Positions 51,189-60,133 are shown, numbered from the stretch's first letter. The stretch: 64,000 bases of DNA from an uncultured Oscillospiraceae bacterium (GCA_947626345.1 CANQSF010000013.1:1-64000), one strand, 5' to 3'. Notes: generated by a model not told the origin, from the sequence alone. Numbers and translations are program-made.

Positions 51189-51354
51189 CCCGCCGCCCTC
51201 AGAGGTCTGCCGCGCTCCGGGCCTGCCCGCCGGGATCATCCGTGTATCCGTCCAGTACAACGCTCTTCATTGCGATCCCTCATAACGAAACGCTTGCTTG
51301 TATCTCTCCCATATCCCGGACGATCCCGCCGGCATGGGCCTGCAAGACACAGCA

Positions 51355-52056
51355 TTATTTCTCGTTGACGAAATAGGTGCCCCGCACGGTGTCGTAAAGA
51401 CCGTGTGTCCTGCGGGAAGCCACCAGATCATAGACCCTCTCATGGGCCCGGTACAGCTCCTCGCACCGGCCGGAGCGGACCATGTATTCCACGGACTCTT
51501 TCCGCGTGGACCAGGTGAGCATCATCACCATGGAGTTGATCTTGGATACCATGGCGTTTTGACACATGCCGGTGATGACCTCGTGGAAAGCGTTGTCCCG
51601 CTCGAACGCTTTCTCCGGATCGGCGGGGCCGTCCAGCAGGGCGGCGCGCAGGTCCTCCAGCCGCATCCGAAGCTGCTCGATCTCCCCGTCCGTGCACTTC
51701 TCGATGGCCAAACGCAGAACACCGCTCTCCATCATGGCCCGCAGTTCGTTGAGCTCCTGAACGTTTTCCCGGCTGAGGATCATGCCGTATATCATGGGGT
51801 CCACCAGAGAATCTGAGAAGCCCTCGCAGACGAAGGTACCGTCCGCCCGGCGTATCTCCAGCACGCCGATGTAGACCAGGATCTTCACCGCTTCCCGGAC
51901 GGAGTTGCGGGCCACGCCCAGCTGCTCGCTCAGCTCCATCTCCGTGGGGATGCGGTCGCCCGGCTTCAGCTCCCCGTTGAGCAGCGCGTTCGTCAGGGTG
52001 TCGATCACATATTGGACCACGGAGGGACGTTCGATCTTTTTGAGATAAGGTGACAT
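51355..52056 (-). CDS. FadR-type GntR transcriptional regulator
   Basis: A 233-residue protein. The winged helix (about 8-75) contains 'LKPGDRIPTEMELSEQLGVARNSVREAVKIL', and an FCD effector domain (about 90-220) has metal/acid-sensing residues ('FERDNAFHEVI', 'AHERVYDLVAS'). ATG 52056 starts at the family N-terminus; an ATG at 52089 is also possible. Its own promoter spacer contains GTACATCCTATGTA, and the TRAP promoter has the related AACATCCTACGTT, so it likely controls both. The ligand is probably the transported organic acid. Confidence 0.9.
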   Translation of the reverse strand: MSPYLKKIERPSVVQYVIDTLTNALLNGELKPGDRIPTEMELSEQLGVARNSVREAVKILVYIGVLEIRRADGTFVCEGFSDSLVDPMIYGMILSRENVQELNELRAMMESGVLRLAIEKCTDGEIEQLRMRLEDLRAALLDGPADPEKAFERDNAFHEVITGMCQNAMVSKINSMVMMLTWSTRKESVEYMVRSGRCEELYRAHERVYDLVASRRTHGLYDTVRGTYFVNEK

Positions 52057-52094
52057 GCTCTTTGCCTTTCTTTTCACAAACTGGATCAAACAAT

Positions 52095-52123
52095 ATTATA
52101 CATAGGATGTACGGCGGTTGCAA
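52095..52123 (-). promoter_or_regulatory. Promoter of gntR with operator in its spacer
   Basis: Minus strand: TTGCAA (52123-52118), 17-base spacer, TATAAT (52100-52095). The palindrome TACAT-AGG-ATGTA (52099-52111) fills the spacer, suggesting autorepression. Confidence 0.7.
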
Positions 52124-52200
52124 GTTTTTTCACGCATAAAATGGCCCGCGCCGGGCTGTGCCCGGCGCGGGTCGCTGTGGATATGCGCAGGGGTGAGGCC

Positions 52201-53139
52201 TTATCTGCCCAGATAGATGGACTGTTTGGCCAGGACCAGATCCAGCAGCAGCTCGTTGCAGGGGGTGGGGATGCCGTGCTCTTTGCCCAGGCGCACCACC
52301 GCACCGTTGATGATGCGGATCTCGGTCTCCCGGTGATGGGTCACGTCCTGGACCATGGAGCTGATGGTCTCGTCGGTGGAGCGGGACACGTCGTACACAT
52401 GCTCCAGCTCCTCGTCGTGGTCCAGGGTGCAGCCGCAGGCGTTGGCCACGGTCAGACCCTCCTCCACCAGGATGCGGGCCACCTCGTGGGCGTACTGATT
52501 GGCCTCCACGAAGCCGTTTTTGGTCTCCAGCAGGGCGCTCATGCCGTTGATGGCCACGTTGGCCAGCAGCTTGTGCCAGATGGCGTTCATCACGTTCTCG
52601 TGGACGGTGACCTCCAGCCCGCAGGCCCGGAAGGCCTCCGCCATCTGCTCCACCTTGGCCATGGGTGCCTTCAGGGAGCCCATGTTGGTCACGCCCACGC
52701 CGGTGTGCTTCACGTGGCCGGGGGCCACGGGGGTGGCGCCGAAGGCGGTGTTGCCGATGATGATCTGCTCCTCGGGGACCACCTTGGCGATCTCGTCGTA
52801 GTTGCCCAGGCCGTTTTGCAGGCACAGCACCATGGTGTGCTCATCGATCATGGGCAGGGCGTTGCGCACGGCGGACTCCAGGTACTGGTAGTGGACGAAC
52901 ACCACCAGCAGGTCCACCACGCCGATCTGCTTGGGGTCGGTGGCGGCCATGGCCGGGTGGGCGATGACGGGCTTCTGGTCCGCCACGCCGGGCAGGCACT
53001 TCTCCACATAGATGCCGTTGGCCTTGATGGCCTCGATCACGGGGGCGTAGGTGTCCAGCACGCAGACCTCGTGCTTGTTGACAAGATAGCTGGCGTAGCA
53101 GCTGCCGATGGCGCCGCAGCCCACAAAACCTATCCTCAT
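52201..53139 (-). CDS. Ketopantoate reductase family (PanE/ApbA-like) oxidoreductase
   Basis: A 312-residue protein. 'IGFVGCGAIGSCYASYL' is the NADP-binding GxGxxG, 'ALPMIDEHTMVLCLQNGLGNYDEI' and 'IWHKLLANVAINGMSALL' (catalytic Lys region) are PanE signatures. In panthothenate synthesis it reduces 2-dehydropantoate, but here it is downstream of a transketolase pair and TRAP transporter without panB/panC, so a related 2-oxo acid or hydroxyacid is likely. It starts 27 bases after the transketolase stop. Confidence 0.85.
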   Translation of the reverse strand: MRIGFVGCGAIGSCYASYLVNKHEVCVLDTYAPVIEAIKANGIYVEKCLPGVADQKPVIAHPAMAATDPKQIGVVDLLVVFVHYQYLESAVRNALPMIDEHTMVLCLQNGLGNYDEIAKVVPEEQIIIGNTAFGATPVAPGHVKHTGVGVTNMGSLKAPMAKVEQMAEAFRACGLEVTVHENVMNAIWHKLLANVAINGMSALLETKNGFVEANQYAHEVARILVEEGLTVANACGCTLDHDEELEHVYDVSRSTDETISSMVQDVTHHRETEIRIINGAVVRLGKEHGIPTPCNELLLDLVLAKQSIYLGR

Positions 53140-53166
53140 TGCATTGATCCTCCCAGATGATGTATT

Positions 53167-54099
53167 TTACAGTGTCTCGGCGATGGAGACGATGTTCTCC
53201 ACGGTGATGCCGTTCATGGCCAGCAGCCGCTCATAGGGGGCGGACTGACCGAACTGGTCCTGGATACCCACCCGCTTGACGATGCCCTTGCCCATCTCGG
53301 CCACCACCTCGCACACGGCGGAGCCCAGGCCGTTGAGGATGTTGTGGTCCTCCACGGTGATGATCCGGCCGGTGTCGTTGACGCAGGCGGCCACGGCCTC
53401 CACGTCCAGGGGCTTGATGGTGTGCATGTCCAGCACCCGGGCAGAGATGCCCTTGGCGGCCAGGGTCTCGGCGGCCTCAATGGCCAGGATGACCGTGTCG
53501 CCGTTGGCGATGATGGACACGTCCTTGCCGTCCCGGAGCTGCTTGGCCTTGCCGATGGTGAACTGCTCGTCGGGGCCGTAGACCTGGGCCACCGCGTCCC
53601 GGGTGAAGCGCAGGTACATGGGGCCGTAGGTGTTGGCCGCCTCCCGGACCAGCTTTTTCGCGGCGTTGTAGTCGGCGGGCATGATGACGGTCATATTGGG
53701 GAAGGTGCGCAGCACGCCCATGTCCTCGATGCACTGGTGGCTGGCCCCGTCGTTGGCCGGAGTCACGCCGCCGTGGGAGCAGGCCAGCTTCACGTTCAGG
53801 TCAGGATAGCACACCTCCTGGCGGATCATCTCCGCCATGCGCAGGGAGCCGAACACCGCGTAGGTCACCACGAAGGGGATCTTTCCGCAGGTGGCAAGAC
53901 CGGCGGCCACGCCGGCGCCGTTCTGCTCGGCGATGCCCACGTTGATGTACTGCTCCGGCAGCTCCGCCCGGAACTTGCCGGTCTTGCAGCTCTTGCCGAT
54001 GTCCACGTCCACCACCAGGATGTCGGGATTCTCATGGCCCAAGGCGGCGATCTCCTCGCCGAAGCCCTCCCGGGTCGCGATCTTTTTCAATTCGCTCAT
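53167..54099 (-). CDS. Transketolase, C-terminal subunit
   Basis: A 310-residue protein with a pyrimidine-binding domain ('YINVGIAEQNGAGVAAGLATCGKIPFVVTYAVF', including the catalytic Glu of IAEQN) and a transketolase C-terminal domain ('DGKDVSIIANGDTVILAIEAAETLAAKG'). It pairs with the N-terminal subunit encoded 14 bases upstream to form one two-chain transketolase. ATG 54099 follows AGGAGG. Split transketolases are often dedicated to a special sugar. Confidence 0.93.
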   Translation of the reverse strand: MSELKKIATREGFGEEIAALGHENPDILVVDVDIGKSCKTGKFRAELPEQYINVGIAEQNGAGVAAGLATCGKIPFVVTYAVFGSLRMAEMIRQEVCYPDLNVKLACSHGGVTPANDGASHQCIEDMGVLRTFPNMTVIMPADYNAAKKLVREAANTYGPMYLRFTRDAVAQVYGPDEQFTIGKAKQLRDGKDVSIIANGDTVILAIEAAETLAAKGISARVLDMHTIKPLDVEAVAACVNDTGRIITVEDHNILNGLGSAVCEVVAEMGKGIVKRVGIQDQFGQSAPYERLLAMNGITVENIVSIAETL

Positions 54100-54113
54100 T
54101 TTGTCCTCCTGCC

Positions 54114-54950
54114 TCACGCCTTGAGCTGCGCGCGCAGCTCGGCCATGGCCTGTTCATACTGCTCCTTGTTGGGGGCCACGCCGTGCCAGCCCACCTGGTC
54201 CTCCATATAGGAGACGCCCTTGCCTTTCACCGTCTTGGCGATGAGGGCCTTGGGCCTGCCATTCCTGCTGGCCCGGCAGTCGTCCAGAGCCTTGACGATG
54301 GCGGCCATGTCGTGGCCGTCCAAATAGGTCACGTCGAAGCCGAAGGCCTTGAACTTCTCCCCCAGGTCGCCGTTGGGCATGACCTGGTCAGTGGTGCCGT
54401 CCAGCTGCAGGCCGTTCACGTCCACGAACACCACCAGGTTATCCAGCGCATACTTGTGGGCGGTGTTGGCGGCCTCCCATATCTCGCCCTCCTGGGCCTC
54501 GCCGTCGCCCACCACCACATAGACCCGGTAGTCCTTCTTGTCCAGCTTGCCGGCCAGGGCCATGCCCACGCCGCAGGCCAGACCCTGGCCCAGGGAGCCG
54601 GTGGAGATGTCGATGCCGGGGCACTTGTTCATGGACGGGTGGCCCTGGAGCTTGGAGCCCTCCTTGCGCAGGGTGTCCAGCTCCTCCTCCGGGAAGAAGC
54701 CCCGGGTGGCCAGGCACGCGTACTGGATGGGGCACACGTGGCCCTTGGACAGGACCATCCGGTCCCGGTCCGGCCAGCGGGGGTTCGCCGGGTCCACGTT
54801 CATGTCGTAGAAGTAGCAGGCGGTCATGAAGTCCGCCGCGGACAGGGAGCCGCCGGGGTGGCCGGACTGGGCCTTGTAGATCATGTCCACGACCTTCATG
54901 CGCATCCGGGTGGCGGTGTTCTCCAGCTCTTTGATGGAAATGTCTTTCAT
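54114..54950 (-). CDS. Transketolase, N-terminal (TPP-binding) subunit
   Basis: A 278-residue protein. 'QSGHPGGSLSAADFMTACYF' and 'GSLGQGLACGVGMALAGK' are transketolase signatures, and 'VVVGDGEAQEGEIWEAANTA...VDVNGLQLDG' is the TPP/Mg motif (GDG...N). With the C-terminal subunit it moves two-carbon ketol units between sugar phosphates. It starts 20 bases after dctM, so transport and transketolase are co-transcribed. Confidence 0.94.
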   Translation of the reverse strand: MKDISIKELENTATRMRMKVVDMIYKAQSGHPGGSLSAADFMTACYFYDMNVDPANPRWPDRDRMVLSKGHVCPIQYACLATRGFFPEEELDTLRKEGSKLQGHPSMNKCPGIDISTGSLGQGLACGVGMALAGKLDKKDYRVYVVVGDGEAQEGEIWEAANTAHKYALDNLVVFVDVNGLQLDGTTDQVMPNGDLGEKFKAFGFDVTYLDGHDMAAIVKALDDCRASRNGRPKALIAKTVKGKGVSYMEDQVGWHGVAPNKEQYEQAMAELRAQLKA

Positions 54951-54970
54951 GCGATCACCTCATTATGTTC

Positions 54971-56254
54971 TCAGACCAACAGAAGGGAGATCTGGGGTAT
55001 ATAAGTCACCAGCAGCAGGATCACCAGCTCGCCGATAAGGCAGGGGATGATGCCCTTGCTTATCTCCTCGATCTTGATCTCGCCGATGCCGCAGGCCACG
55101 TACAGGTTCACGCCTACCGGCGGCGTGAACAGACCGATGGCCAGGTTCACGATCATCACCACGCCCAGGTGGATGGGGTCGATGCCCAGGGCCAGGGCCA
55201 CCGGGGCGAACAGGGGCGTGAAGATATACAGCGCGGAGGTGGAGTCCAAAAAGCACCCAGCGATCAGCAGCACGATGTTCACGATCAGGAAGAAGATCAC
55301 GGTGCTGCCGCCGGTGACGGAGATCATAAAGTCACGGATCAGCAGATCCAGCCGGGCCCGGGTCAGCACGTAGGCGAACAGCGTCGCGCCCATGGTGATG
55401 AACATGACGGTGGCGGTGGTGCTGCAGGAGTCCACCAGGATGTCGATGAACTTCTTGAAGGATATCTCCTTGTAGATGAACACGCCCACGAACAGGCCGT
55501 AGAACACGCTCACCGCCGCCGCCTCGGTGGGGGTGAAGATGCCGCCGTAGATGCCGCCCAGGATGATCACGGGCATCATCAGGCCAAAGAAGGCGTCCTT
55601 GAAGGCGGCCCAGCGCTCCTTGCCGCTGCACTTGGGCTGGGTCTTCAGGTCCATCTTCCGGCCCAGGATCAGGGACACCACGATCAGGCCCACGCCCATG
55701 AGCAGGCCGGGGAGCATACCGGCCCGGAACAGGTCGGTGATGGAGGCGTCCGCGATGGAGCCGTACACCACGAAGGTGATGGACGGGGGGATCACCACGC
55801 CGATGGCGCCGCCGGCGGCCATGAGGGCGCAGGAGTAGGAGGCGGGGTAGCCGGCCTTCACCAGCGCCGGGATCATGATCAGACCCAGGGCGGCCACGGT
55901 GGCCGGGCCGGAGCCAGAGATGGCGGCGAAGAAGCAGCTCACCACCACGCACACGATGGCCATGCCCCCCTTGATGTGGCCCAGGCATGCCTCCGCCAGG
56001 CGGATGAGCCGGCCGGAGATGCCCGCCTTCTCCATCACGTTGCCGGACAGGATGAAGAACGGGATGGCCAAAAGCACGAACTTGCTGCTGGCGGAGGAGC
56101 ACAGCCGGGGCAGCACGCTCATGATGGCCTCCAGGGGCTTGCCCGCCCCCTGGACCACGATGGCCCCCACGCTGGACAGGCCCAGGCACACCGCGATGGG
56201 CGCGCCGAATACCAGCAGGATCACAAAAATACACAGCAATACGATACCGACCAT
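54971..56254 (-). CDS. dctM: TRAP transporter large permease
   Basis: A 427-residue membrane protein with about 12 hydrophobic segments. 'IPFFILSGNVMEKAGISGRLIRLAEACLGHIKGG' and 'ISGSGPATVAALGLIMIPALVKAGYP' are DctM signatures, and 'GVMIVNLAIGLFTPPVGVNLYVAC' is conserved near the end. It forms the Na+-driven translocation channel with DctQ. ATG 56254 immediately follows the dctQ stop. Confidence 0.95.
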   Translation of the reverse strand: MVGIVLLCIFVILLVFGAPIAVCLGLSSVGAIVVQGAGKPLEAIMSVLPRLCSSASSKFVLLAIPFFILSGNVMEKAGISGRLIRLAEACLGHIKGGMAIVCVVVSCFFAAISGSGPATVAALGLIMIPALVKAGYPASYSCALMAAGGAIGVVIPPSITFVVYGSIADASITDLFRAGMLPGLLMGVGLIVVSLILGRKMDLKTQPKCSGKERWAAFKDAFFGLMMPVIILGGIYGGIFTPTEAAAVSVFYGLFVGVFIYKEISFKKFIDILVDSCSTTATVMFITMGATLFAYVLTRARLDLLIRDFMISVTGGSTVIFFLIVNIVLLIAGCFLDSTSALYIFTPLFAPVALALGIDPIHLGVVMIVNLAIGLFTPPVGVNLYVACGIGEIKIEEISKGIIPCLIGELVILLLVTYIPQISLLLV

Positions 56255-56737
56255 TTACTTCTCCTCCTTCTTCGGCAGGTCCTTGAGCATGTCAACGATG
56301 CCCTGGACGAACGCCAGCATGGCGAACAGGGCCCCCACGGGGACGAAGGAGCCGTAGATCCACTCCGGCCACTGCATGGCCGCCGTCTCCTGGCCCAGCT
56401 GGTACTGGCTGACCACCATCTGCACGCCGAAGATCACGATCAGCAGGCAGAAGAAGGCGGACGCGCCGTACATCACCGCCTGGATGATCACCCGGGTGCG
56501 GGGCTTGACCCGGTCCGTGACGATGGACAGGCCCAGGTGGGCGCCCCGCCTGGCGGCGATGGCCGTGCCCATGAAGCTCATCAGCACGAACAGATAGGTG
56601 CTCATCTCATCGGTGACGGCCAGGGAGTGGTTGAACACCCACCGGGCGATGACGCCGGTGAACACCAGCACGCTCATCAGCACCACGCACACGCAGGCCA
56701 CGAACTTCTCGATATACTGTACGATCTTGTTGTACAT
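56255..56737 (-). CDS. dctQ: TRAP transporter small permease
   Basis: A 160-residue, four-helix membrane protein ('FVACVCVVLMSVLVFTGVIARWVFNHSLAVTDEMSTYLFVLMSFMGTAIAARRGAHLG' pattern, with the conserved W-E/D-E-x-x-x-Y region as 'TDEMSTYLFV'). Its stop abuts dctM and its start is 13 bases after dctP. Confidence 0.93.
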   Translation of the reverse strand: MYNKIVQYIEKFVACVCVVLMSVLVFTGVIARWVFNHSLAVTDEMSTYLFVLMSFMGTAIAARRGAHLGLSIVTDRVKPRTRVIIQAVMYGASAFFCLLIVIFGVQMVVSQYQLGQETAAMQWPEWIYGSFVPVGALFAMLAFVQGIVDMLKDLPKKEEK

Positions 56738-56750
56738 GCTCCCGCTCCCC

Positions 56751-57779
56751 TCACTGGATGCCGAAGGCGGCGCAGGCCTCGGGGCCGTAGCTCTCCTTCA
56801 GCTCGTTGATCACGTCCGCAGCCTTCTCCTTGAAGGGCGCCAGTTGCTCCTCGGTGAGGATATCCACTTGCATCCCTCCGTCGATGAAGCCCTGGATGAT
56901 GCTCTCCTCGTCCGCCTCCAGGTAATCCCGGCCCCACTCGCAGGCCTCGGTGGCGCATTCCTGCAGAAGCTGGCGGGTGTTCTCCTCCAGGCTCTCCCAG
57001 ATCTTGGAGTTGGCCACGAACAGGTCCGTCTCATAGCTGTAGTTCCAGATGGTCATATAGGGCTGGATCTCGTCCATCTTGGCGCTCTTGGTGATGGAGC
57101 AGCCGTTCTCCTGGCCGTCAATGGTGCCCTGCTGGATGGCGGTGAACACCTCGCTCCAGCTCATGGAGGTGGGGTTGGCCCCCAGGGCGCTGAAGAAGTT
57201 CATATACACCGCCGAGCCGGGAACGCGGATCTTCAGTCCCTGCAGATCCTCCGGCGTGGTCACGGGCCGCCGGCCGTTGGTGAGCTGGCGGAAGCCGTTG
57301 TGGAAGGAGCCCAGGTAGGTTATGCCCTTGTCCGCCAGAAGATCGGCGTAATAGGCCCCGCCGGTGGCGTCGATGGTCTGGCGGGCGTCGGTGTAGGAGT
57401 CGAATATCCAGGGGATGGTGGAGATGGATATGCGGGGCTCCAGAGTGGCCAGCACCGACGTGGCGTAGGCCCCCAGATCGGAGCCGCCCACGGCGATGTA
57501 CTCGATGCCCTTGGTGCTGTTGCCGCCGGCCAGGGTGTCGTTGGGGAACACGTCGATGACGATGCTGCCGCCGGAACGCTCGGCCACCAGCTCAGCAAAG
57601 TGGTTTGCCACCAGGGTGTCGATCTGCGTGTCCGTGCCGTTCACCGCCATGGACAGGTTCACCGACTGATACTCGCCGCCCGACGCGCTGTCCGCGGCCT
57701 GGCCGCAGCCGCCCGTCAGGATCAGCAGCAGGGATAGAACGGGGATGACGATGCGCTGTGCCCACTTCGTGTGTTTCAA
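56751..57779 (-). CDS. dctP: TRAP transporter substrate-binding lipoprotein
   Basis: A 342-residue protein with a lipoprotein signal ('LLLILTGGCGQA'). 'DLQGLKIRVPGSAVYMNFFSALGANPTSMSW' contains the conserved Arg that grips the substrate carboxylate, and 'VFTAIQQGTIDGQENG' is a second family signature. It delivers a carboxylate or sulfonate-type substrate to DctQM. First gene of the cluster, behind the operator-bearing promoter. Confidence 0.95.
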   Translation of the reverse strand: MKHTKWAQRIVIPVLSLLLILTGGCGQAADSASGGEYQSVNLSMAVNGTDTQIDTLVANHFAELVAERSGGSIVIDVFPNDTLAGGNSTKGIEYIAVGGSDLGAYATSVLATLEPRISISTIPWIFDSYTDARQTIDATGGAYYADLLADKGITYLGSFHNGFRQLTNGRRPVTTPEDLQGLKIRVPGSAVYMNFFSALGANPTSMSWSEVFTAIQQGTIDGQENGCSITKSAKMDEIQPYMTIWNYSYETDLFVANSKIWESLEENTRQLLQECATEACEWGRDYLEADEESIIQGFIDGGMQVDILTEEQLAPFKEKAADVINELKESYGPEACAAFGIQ

Positions 57780-57829
57780 CGGGACTCCTCCTTTTCACGG
57801 TTTTTGATGAAAGCGATTTATTTGCCTTC

Positions 57830-57879
57830 AACGTAGGATGTTGTATGTACAATGTAGCCTGAAGCAGGGACAATGTCAA
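57830..57879 (-). promoter_or_regulatory. Promoter and GntR-type operators of the TRAP/transketolase operon
   Basis: Minus strand: TTGACA (57879-57874), 17-base spacer, TACATT (57856-57851). The palindrome TTGTA-TG-TACAA (57841-57852) overlaps the -10/start, and AACGTAGGATGTT (57830-57842) lies just downstream. The latter shares AC-x-TAGGATGT with the operator in the gntR promoter. Confidence 0.7.
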
Positions 57880-57994
57880 CAGATTTTTCCCCATGTCTCT
57901 AATTTTTGGCGTTTTTTACATTTCTAATTTGTGCTGTTTGTCAATTCTGCCAGGAAACGATACGGCATCCGCCGCAAGACCGCCCGACGGCGAA

Positions 57995-58029
57995 CAAACA
58001 AAAAAATAAGGGCACGGTCTCCCGTGCCC
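57995..58029 (-). terminator. Orphan minus-strand terminator
   Basis: An 8-bp GC stem (58010-58017 with 58022-58029) followed on the minus strand by TTATTTTTTTG. No convincing minus-strand gene lies to its right before the MATE gene; bases 58,030-58,189 show nothing I can support. Confidence 0.6.
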
Positions 58030-58189
58030 CTATCCATGCTGTCGGTCTGCCAGATCCCGTCCTGGCGTCGATCTTCGCCGTTCTGGCCCTGACGGATGAC
58101 CTTCTGGCAGAGACGCTGCGCGCCCTGGACGGCCGGGTCTGAGCAATTTGCCGCCCTGTCCGCTCCCCGCTTTTTGTGCAACATCGCCT

Positions 58190-58219
58190 TTGACGCCGGG
58201 CCCGTCCGGCGGGTATAAT
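58190..58219 (+). promoter_or_regulatory. Promoter of the second MATE gene
   Basis: TTGACG (58190-58195), 18-base spacer, TATAAT (58214-58219). Confidence 0.65.
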
Positions 58220-58226
58220 AAAGCTA

Positions 58227-58279
58227 CAACGTGTGGCACCCAATGCGTAAATCCGGTTGGGCGCCGCACGTTGTTTTTT
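58227..58279 (+). terminator. Terminator-like leader hairpin before the MATE gene
   Basis: Just after the predicted start, CAACGTG-x-GGC-xx-CCAA pairs with TTGG-xx-GCC-x-CACGTTG (58227-58273), followed by TTTTTT. It lies between promoter and gene, so it is a candidate attenuator or small riboswitch; it matches no riboswitch consensus I recognise. Confidence 0.6.
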
Positions 58280-58299
58280 ATGCGTGAAAGGAAATCAAA

Positions 58300-59739
58300 A
58301 TGGAAAAAGAAGCAAACCGCTTCCTGGGCGACGCGCCCATCGGAAAGCTCATGGGAAAATACGCCGTGCCCTGCATCATCTCCCTGCTGGTGGGGGCGCT
58401 GTATAACATCGTGGACCAGATCTTCATCGCCAACGCCGCGTATCTGGGCTCCTACGGCAACGCCGCCAACACGGTGGTGTTCCCTCTGACGGTCATCGCC
58501 CTGGCCGTGGCCGTGATGATCGGGGACGGCTGCTGCGCCTTCGTGAGCCTGAGCCTGGGAAAAAACCAGATGGCGGACGCCAAAAAGAGCGTGGGCAACG
58601 CGGTGGTCATGACGGTCGTAAGCGGCGTCGCGCTCGGCGCCATATACCTCCTCTTCGCCGATAAGCTCATCGCCCTGTTCGGCGGCACGGTGAACGGCGA
58701 GACCTTCCGCTGCAGCCAGGAATACTTCTTCTGGATCACCCTGGGCGTGCCCTTTTATATGTTCGGCCAGGCCATGAACCCCATCATCCGGGCGGACGGC
58801 TCCCCCCGGTTCGCCATGGTGTCCACCTTGCTGGGGGCTTTGGTTAACATAATCCTTGACCCCCTGTTCATCTTCCCCCTCCGCTGGGGGATGATGGGCG
58901 CGGCGGTGGCCACGGTGCTGGGCCAGATGGTCACGGCGGCGCTGTCGCTGTGGTATCTGGTGCATATGCGCCTGGTCCGGCCGGCAAAGGGCGACTTCCG
59001 CCTGGACGGCCATATCGCCGGGCGCACCCTGACCCTGGGCGTCACCAGCTTCCTGTCCCAGATCTCCCTGGTGGCCTCCATGGCCGCCGTGAACAACATG
59101 CTGCGCCGGTACGGCGCGGCGGACCCGATCTTCGGCCAGGCCCAGTACGCCCAGATCCCCATGGCGGTGGTGGGCATCGTGATGAAGTTTTTCCAGATCG
59201 TCATCTCCGTGGTGGTGGGCATGGCGGCGGGGTGCATCCCCATCGCCGGGTACAACATGGGCGCGGGGCTCACCGGCCGGGTACGCAGCCTCTTTTCCCG
59301 CCTGCTGGCCGCCGAGGCGGCGGTGGGCGCGGCGGCCCTCATCGTTGTAGAGTGTTTCCCGGCCCAGCTCATCGCCATCTTCGGCGCGGCCAACGAGAGC
59401 GCGTACTATACCGCCTTCGCCCTCCGGTCCTTCCGCATATATCTCTGCATGGTGATCTTCGCCTGCGTGAACAAGGCATGCTTCATCTTCCTGCAGGCCA
59501 TGGGCAAGGCCCTGGCCTCCACGGCGCTCAGCATGGTGCGGGAGGTCGCCTTCGGCGTGGGCTTTGCGCTGCTGCTGCCCCGGTTCTTCGGCTTGGACGG
59601 CGTGCTCTGGTCCATGCCTGTGTCCGACGCGCTCACCTTCCTCATCGCCGCGGCGCTGATCGCGGGGACCTATAAAGAGCTGGGACGCGGGGAGCGCCCC
59701 CGTGTGCAGACGAGCGCCCGGGCGCTGTCCAAGGCGTAG
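58300..59739 (+). CDS. MATE-family efflux protein (MepA-like)
   Basis: A 479-residue, 12-helix membrane protein. 'VPCIISLLVGALYNIVDQIFIAN' and 'FFWITLGVPFYMFGQAMNPIIRADGSPRFAM' resemble the MepA-type branch of MATE transporters, with 'GYNMGAG' in the second half. It exports drugs or metabolites. ATG 58300 follows AAAGGA. The terminator-bearing leader suggests ligand-dependent expression. Confidence 0.9.
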   Translation: MEKEANRFLGDAPIGKLMGKYAVPCIISLLVGALYNIVDQIFIANAAYLGSYGNAANTVVFPLTVIALAVAVMIGDGCCAFVSLSLGKNQMADAKKSVGNAVVMTVVSGVALGAIYLLFADKLIALFGGTVNGETFRCSQEYFFWITLGVPFYMFGQAMNPIIRADGSPRFAMVSTLLGALVNIILDPLFIFPLRWGMMGAAVATVLGQMVTAALSLWYLVHMRLVRPAKGDFRLDGHIAGRTLTLGVTSFLSQISLVASMAAVNNMLRRYGAADPIFGQAQYAQIPMAVVGIVMKFFQIVISVVVGMAAGCIPIAGYNMGAGLTGRVRSLFSRLLAAEAAVGAAALIVVECFPAQLIAIFGAANESAYYTAFALRSFRIYLCMVIFACVNKACFIFLQAMGKALASTALSMVREVAFGVGFALLLPRFFGLDGVLWSMPVSDALTFLIAAALIAGTYKELGRGERPRVQTSARALSKA

Positions 59740-59935
59740 GCATTTCAACGGTATCTTATCACATTTTTATTGTATCAGAACAAAAACGAGCCGACAAAAA
59801 TTGCCTATCATAACGGCGGGGAAAATGCAGAACATAGTGTCGGACCATTCAAAAGGGCGGCATTGCGAGATGGCGTCCCGCCGTCTCGGACAGCCGATCC
59901 TTCCGGTCCAATGCAACGGAAAGGAGTTAAGAAAA

Positions 59936-60133
59936 ATGGCGAAGAATTCCAACCAGCTCGTGAACCCCAACGCCCGCGAGGCGATGAACCGGTTCAAGAT
60001 GGAAGCCGCCTCTGAGGTGGGCGTCAGCCTGAAGCAGGGCTACAACGGCGACCTGACCAGCCGTCAGGCCGGTTCCGTCGGCGGCCAGATGGTCAAAAAG
60101 ATGATCGAGGCCTACGAGAACGGCATGAAGTAA
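59936..60133 (+). CDS. Alpha/beta-type small acid-soluble spore protein
   Basis: A 65-residue protein. 'NPNAREAMNRFKMEAASEVGV' and 'GYNGDLTSRQAGSVGGQMVKKMIEAYE' are the two SASP signatures, including the germination-protease cleavage region around 'FKMEAASE'. It coats spore-core DNA. ATG 59936 follows AAAGGAG. The preceding 190 bases hold no ORF; they should contain a forespore (sigma-G) promoter, which I could not place with confidence. It has its own terminator. Confidence 0.95.
   Translation: MAKNSNQLVNPNAREAMNRFKMEAASEVGVSLKQGYNGDLTSRQAGSVGGQMVKKMIEAYENGMK

Noticed and set aside
53167..54950. DXS (1-deoxyxylulose-5-phosphate synthase) reading of the transketolase-like pair
   Set aside because: The N-terminal subunit has transketolase signatures (SGHPGGS, GSLGQG) and the split into two short subunits is typical of transketolase, whereas DXS is one long chain.
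57906..58142. Plus-strand ORF of 78 residues between dctP and the MATE gene
   Set aside because: It crosses a terminator hairpin, has no ribosome site and no recognisable domain; only its last 30 residues look protein-like.
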